Shown here in pieces: positions 62,072 through 64,000 of a stretch of DNA of 64,000 nucleotides. The stretch is from Bradyrhizobium ivorense (lineage in GTDB: Bacteria > Pseudomonadota > Alphaproteobacteria > Rhizobiales > Xanthobacteraceae). Numbering within the stretch: the stretch's first letter is position 1; each line of letters begins with the position of its first letter. The stretch covers positions 620,001-684,000 of the forward strand of contig NZ_CAADFC020000028.1 in assembly GCF_900696085.1 (NCBI RefSeq), given 5' to 3'. Under the pieces are notes generated by a model. The model saw only the letters and a list, made by a program, of their open reading frames with translations. It had not been told where the DNA came from and ran no database searches. The position numbers and the translations under genes were made by a program.

Positions 62072-62213
62072 GAATATTTCTCGCCTGGGCGTTCAATTGA
62101 GGGTGCAGGGCAACCGGCGATCCGCGCGCCATGCGAGGCGCGCTGGCACAAAACCGGCATCCACTTGTGCTGAAGGCGACGCTAGTAGCAGGTTTCTTGG
62201 GATGATACGAGGC

Positions 62214-62660
62214 ATGTCAGCCCCTTCTTTCATGGATTTGGCGCTGAAAACCGCCGAAAATGCCGGAAAATCGGGCGAAGTTCCGATCGGATGCGTGATT
62301 GTGCGGGGTTACGAGGTGATCGCCACGGCCAGCAACCGCACCCTGACCGACCGCGACCCGACGGCGCATGCGGAAATCCTCGCGATCCGGCAGGCCGCCG
62401 ACGCCATCGGCACCGAACGGCTGGTCGATTGCGACCTCTACGTCACCCTTGAGCCCTGCACCATGTGCGCCGGCGCGATCTCCTTTGCCCGCATCCGCCG
62501 GCTCTATTACGGCGCCGCCGACCCCAAGGGCGGCGCGGTGGAATCCGGCGTGCGGTTTTTCGCACAGCCGACCTGCCACCACGTGCCGGAGATCTACGGC
62601 GCGGTGGGCGAGACCGAGGCCGCGCGGCTGCTGCGCGAATTTTTCAGGGAGCGGCGGTGA
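62214..62660 (+). CDS. tadA: tRNA-specific adenosine deaminase
   Basis: A 148-residue zinc deaminase that converts A34 to inosine in tRNA-Arg. Ligands and catalytic residue are in PTAHAEILAIRQ (His52, Glu54) and LEPCTMCAGAI (Cys82, Cys85). The C-terminus LLREFFRERR fits TadA. Starts at 62202 and 62232 are also possible; 62214 was chosen for length and the GAGG nearby. Divergent from rluB. Confidence 0.92.
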   Translation: MSAPSFMDLALKTAENAGKSGEVPIGCVIVRGYEVIATASNRTLTDRDPTAHAEILAIRQAADAIGTERLVDCDLYVTLEPCTMCAGAISFARIRRLYYGAADPKGGAVESGVRFFAQPTCHHVPEIYGAVGETEAARLLREFFRERR

Positions 62661-62724
62661 GGCCGGGCCCGGATGAAGCGCAGCGATATCCGGGAAAAGC
62701 CTCGCTGCGTAATAAGTCTATCCC

Positions 62725-62836
62725 CGTCACCCTGAGGTGGCCGCTTCTTCAGCGGCCCTCGAAGGGTCGACGGCCACGAGCCGGGCCGATTCATCCTTCG
62801 AGGCTCGCCGAAGAGGCTCGCACCTCAGGATGACGG
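62725..62836. repeat. Palindromic repeat family D, copy 3
   Basis: CGTCACCCTGAGGTGGCCGC to GCTCGCACCTCAGGATGACG, with the inner CCTCGAAGGGTCGACGG and ATCCTTCGAGGCTCGC. It lies between the convergent tadA and hydrolase genes. Confidence 0.85.
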
Positions 62837-62849
62837 TACGAGAGCCGAG

Positions 62850-63755
62850 TCACCCCGCCAGGAAAAACTCCCGCAGCAATTTCGCCGTCGCATCCGGCGC
62901 TTCCTCTGGGAGGAAGTGCCCGGAATCCACCGGTGCGCCGCTGACGTTGGTGGCCCATTTCTTCCAGGTATCGAGCGGCGTGGTCGCGGCGCTGGCGACA
63001 CCGGCATCGCCCCACAGCGCGAGCATCGGGATCGTGATCTTGTTGCCGGCGTCGACGTCGGCCTTGTCGATCTCGTAGTCGGCATAGGCGCCGGCGCGGT
63101 AGTCCTCGCACATCGCGTGGATGCGGGCGGGATCGCGGAACGGCGCGAGATAATGGTCCAGCGCGCGCGGATCGATGGCCTCCAGCGTCCCGCTCTTGGT
63201 CTGGCTCGCCATCTTCTCTCTTAGGAAGAATTCGCCCTGCGCGGAGATCAGCGTCTCCGGCAGCGGCGCGGGCTGTGCCAGGAATGCCCAGTGATAGATT
63301 TTCAGCGCCGACAGCCGGTTCAGCTTCTGCCAGTAGTCATAGGTCGGCGCGATATCGAGCACCGCGAGCTTCGACAGCCGGCCGGGATGATCGAGCGCCA
63401 GCCGGTACGAGACGCGGCCGCCGCGGTCATGGCCGGCGAGCGCGAAATGGACATGGCCGAGCTGCTCCATCGCCTCGACCATGGTCTTCGCCCAGGCGCG
63501 CTTGGTGTAGGGCGTGTGGTTCGCATCGCTGCGCGGCATGTCGGACCAGCCGTAGCCGGGCAGATCGGGGATGATCAGCGTGAAGGCGTCGTCGAGCTTC
63601 GGCGCCACGGTGTGCCACATCACATGCGTCGACGAGAAGCCGTGCAGCAGCAATAGCGGCGGGCCCTTGCCGCCGACGCGGGCGAAGATGCGGCCCTGCG
63701 CGGTGTTGATCCATTCCGACGCATAGCCGGGAAAAAGATCGGCGAGATCAGGCAT
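62850..63755 (-). CDS. Fluoroacetate-dehalogenase-like alpha/beta hydrolase
   Basis: A 301-residue hydrolase. The nucleophile Asp110 (GHDRGGRVSY), acid Asp134, base His280 (SGHFLPEEAPD), carboxylate-binding Arg111 and Arg114, and the halide-pocket residues His155, Trp156 (IYHWAFLAQPAP) and Tyr219 all fall at the same numbers as in the Rhodopseudomonas palustris fluoroacetate dehalogenase RPA1163, from memory of that enzyme. The whole N-terminus (PDLADLFPG) also matches. So C-halogen cleavage of a haloacetate is likely, although a change to HGFSSTH at residues 38-44 may alter the pocket. AAGGAG precedes the start. Confidence 0.85.
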   Translation of the reverse strand: MPDLADLFPGYASEWINTAQGRIFARVGGKGPPLLLLHGFSSTHVMWHTVAPKLDDAFTLIIPDLPGYGWSDMPRSDANHTPYTKRAWAKTMVEAMEQLGHVHFALAGHDRGGRVSYRLALDHPGRLSKLAVLDIAPTYDYWQKLNRLSALKIYHWAFLAQPAPLPETLISAQGEFFLREKMASQTKSGTLEAIDPRALDHYLAPFRDPARIHAMCEDYRAGAYADYEIDKADVDAGNKITIPMLALWGDAGVASAATTPLDTWKKWATNVSGAPVDSGHFLPEEAPDATAKLLREFFLAG

Positions 63756-63869
63756 CGATGGCTCCTTCCCTGCCCCTGCTTCAAACTTTGTTCGGCGTTG
63801 CCGCAGGCTTGGGCGAGGTTTATGCCATCCTCAAGTCCTGCCAACAACAACATGAAACGAGGAAGTGCC

Positions 63870-64000
63870 ATGTCGATCGATTTCGAGATTCCGGCCGAGG
63901 CCAAGGCGATCCGCGAAAAAGTCCGCAAATTCGTCCACGACGAGTGCATTCCCGCCGAGAAGGAACTGGATACCAAGCCGCTGCCCGAGGTGCTCGGCCC
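63870..64000 (+). CDS. Acyl-CoA dehydrogenase family, 3' end outside window
   Basis: The first 43 codons are visible: SIDFEIPAEAKAIREKVRKF, VHDECIPAEKELD. This is the N-terminal helix of acyl-CoA dehydrogenase-type flavoenzymes, which oxidise acyl-CoA at the alpha-beta bond. GAGGAAG precedes ATG 63870. Divergent from the dehalogenase-like gene. Substrate and subfamily cannot be judged from this much. Confidence 0.8.
   Translation, partial: MSIDFEIPAEAKAIREKVRKFVHDECIPAEKELDTKPLPEVLG

Noticed and set aside
59297..62173. 958-codon plus-strand frame opposite rsmD and rluB
   Set aside because: Long only because the opposite genes are GC-rich and repetitive; it crosses two real genes and has no recognisable fold.

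Overview
This 64 kb window is GC-rich chromosomal DNA from an alphaproteobacterium, most likely a Bradyrhizobium or close relative. The evidence is a CckA-type cell-cycle kinase, a fluoroacetate-dehalogenase-like protein whose key residues fall at the same numbers as in the Rhodopseudomonas enzyme, MmyB-type XRE regulators, many small secreted or hypothetical proteins of the kind common in that group, and several families of short palindromic repeats between genes. I see no tRNA, rRNA, CRISPR array, prophage or integrative element. The only complete mobile element is one insertion sequence.

Layout. 1-6.5 kb: 3' part of cckA, a Tim44-like membrane protein, a secreted DUF1554-like protein, a DUF3606 tandem protein, a GST and a GFA-type zinc protein. 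6.5-13.3 kb: an isoprenylcysteine-methyltransferase-like protein, an ArsR/SRPBCC pair behind a palindromic operator, two secreted proteins (one Kazal-type), fumarase with a coupled DUF429 gene, and two tandem related exported proteins. 13.4-17.1 kb: two membrane proteins, a carotenoid oxygenase and a TetR regulator, tied together by four copies of one operator. 17.3-20.6 kb: a secreted protein, a SET-domain protein with a basic tail, an NsrR-like regulator divergent from a group III truncated globin across a perfect palindrome, and a small membrane-protein operon.

20.7-27.8 kb is an accessory catabolic island: an MFS carrier, a LysR regulator and a minus-strand operon of SLC13-type permease, class III CoA-transferase, short citrate-synthase-like lyase and amidohydrolase. 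Together they look like uptake, CoA activation and C-C cleavage of an unidentified citrate-like acid or its lactone. 27.9-32.6 kb: two MmyB-type XRE regulators beside a dead copy of the small membrane gene found at 20.4 kb, a thioesterase, a DsbA/FrnE-like protein, a hicBA pair with a frameshifted toxin, and a NIPSNAP protein. 32.6-39.1 kb: a GNAT-like protein, small exported proteins, a caspase-like secreted protein and a PQQ dehydrogenase with an unusual C-terminal anchor. 39.1-40.7 kb: the insertion sequence, sitting inside a repeat whose uninterrupted copy lies at 2.3 kb.

41-64 kb is mostly housekeeping: a CheY-like regulator, ribF-maa, ileS-lspA, two coupled M16 proteins (one with, one without the zinc motif), arfB, a cytochrome c / VOC / Tat small subunit / GMC dehydrogenase set, an RHH protein, mutL, rluB-rsmD, tadA, the dehalogenase-like hydrolase and the start of an acyl-CoA dehydrogenase. 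All functions are by recognition of motifs and context; no alignment or database search was run.
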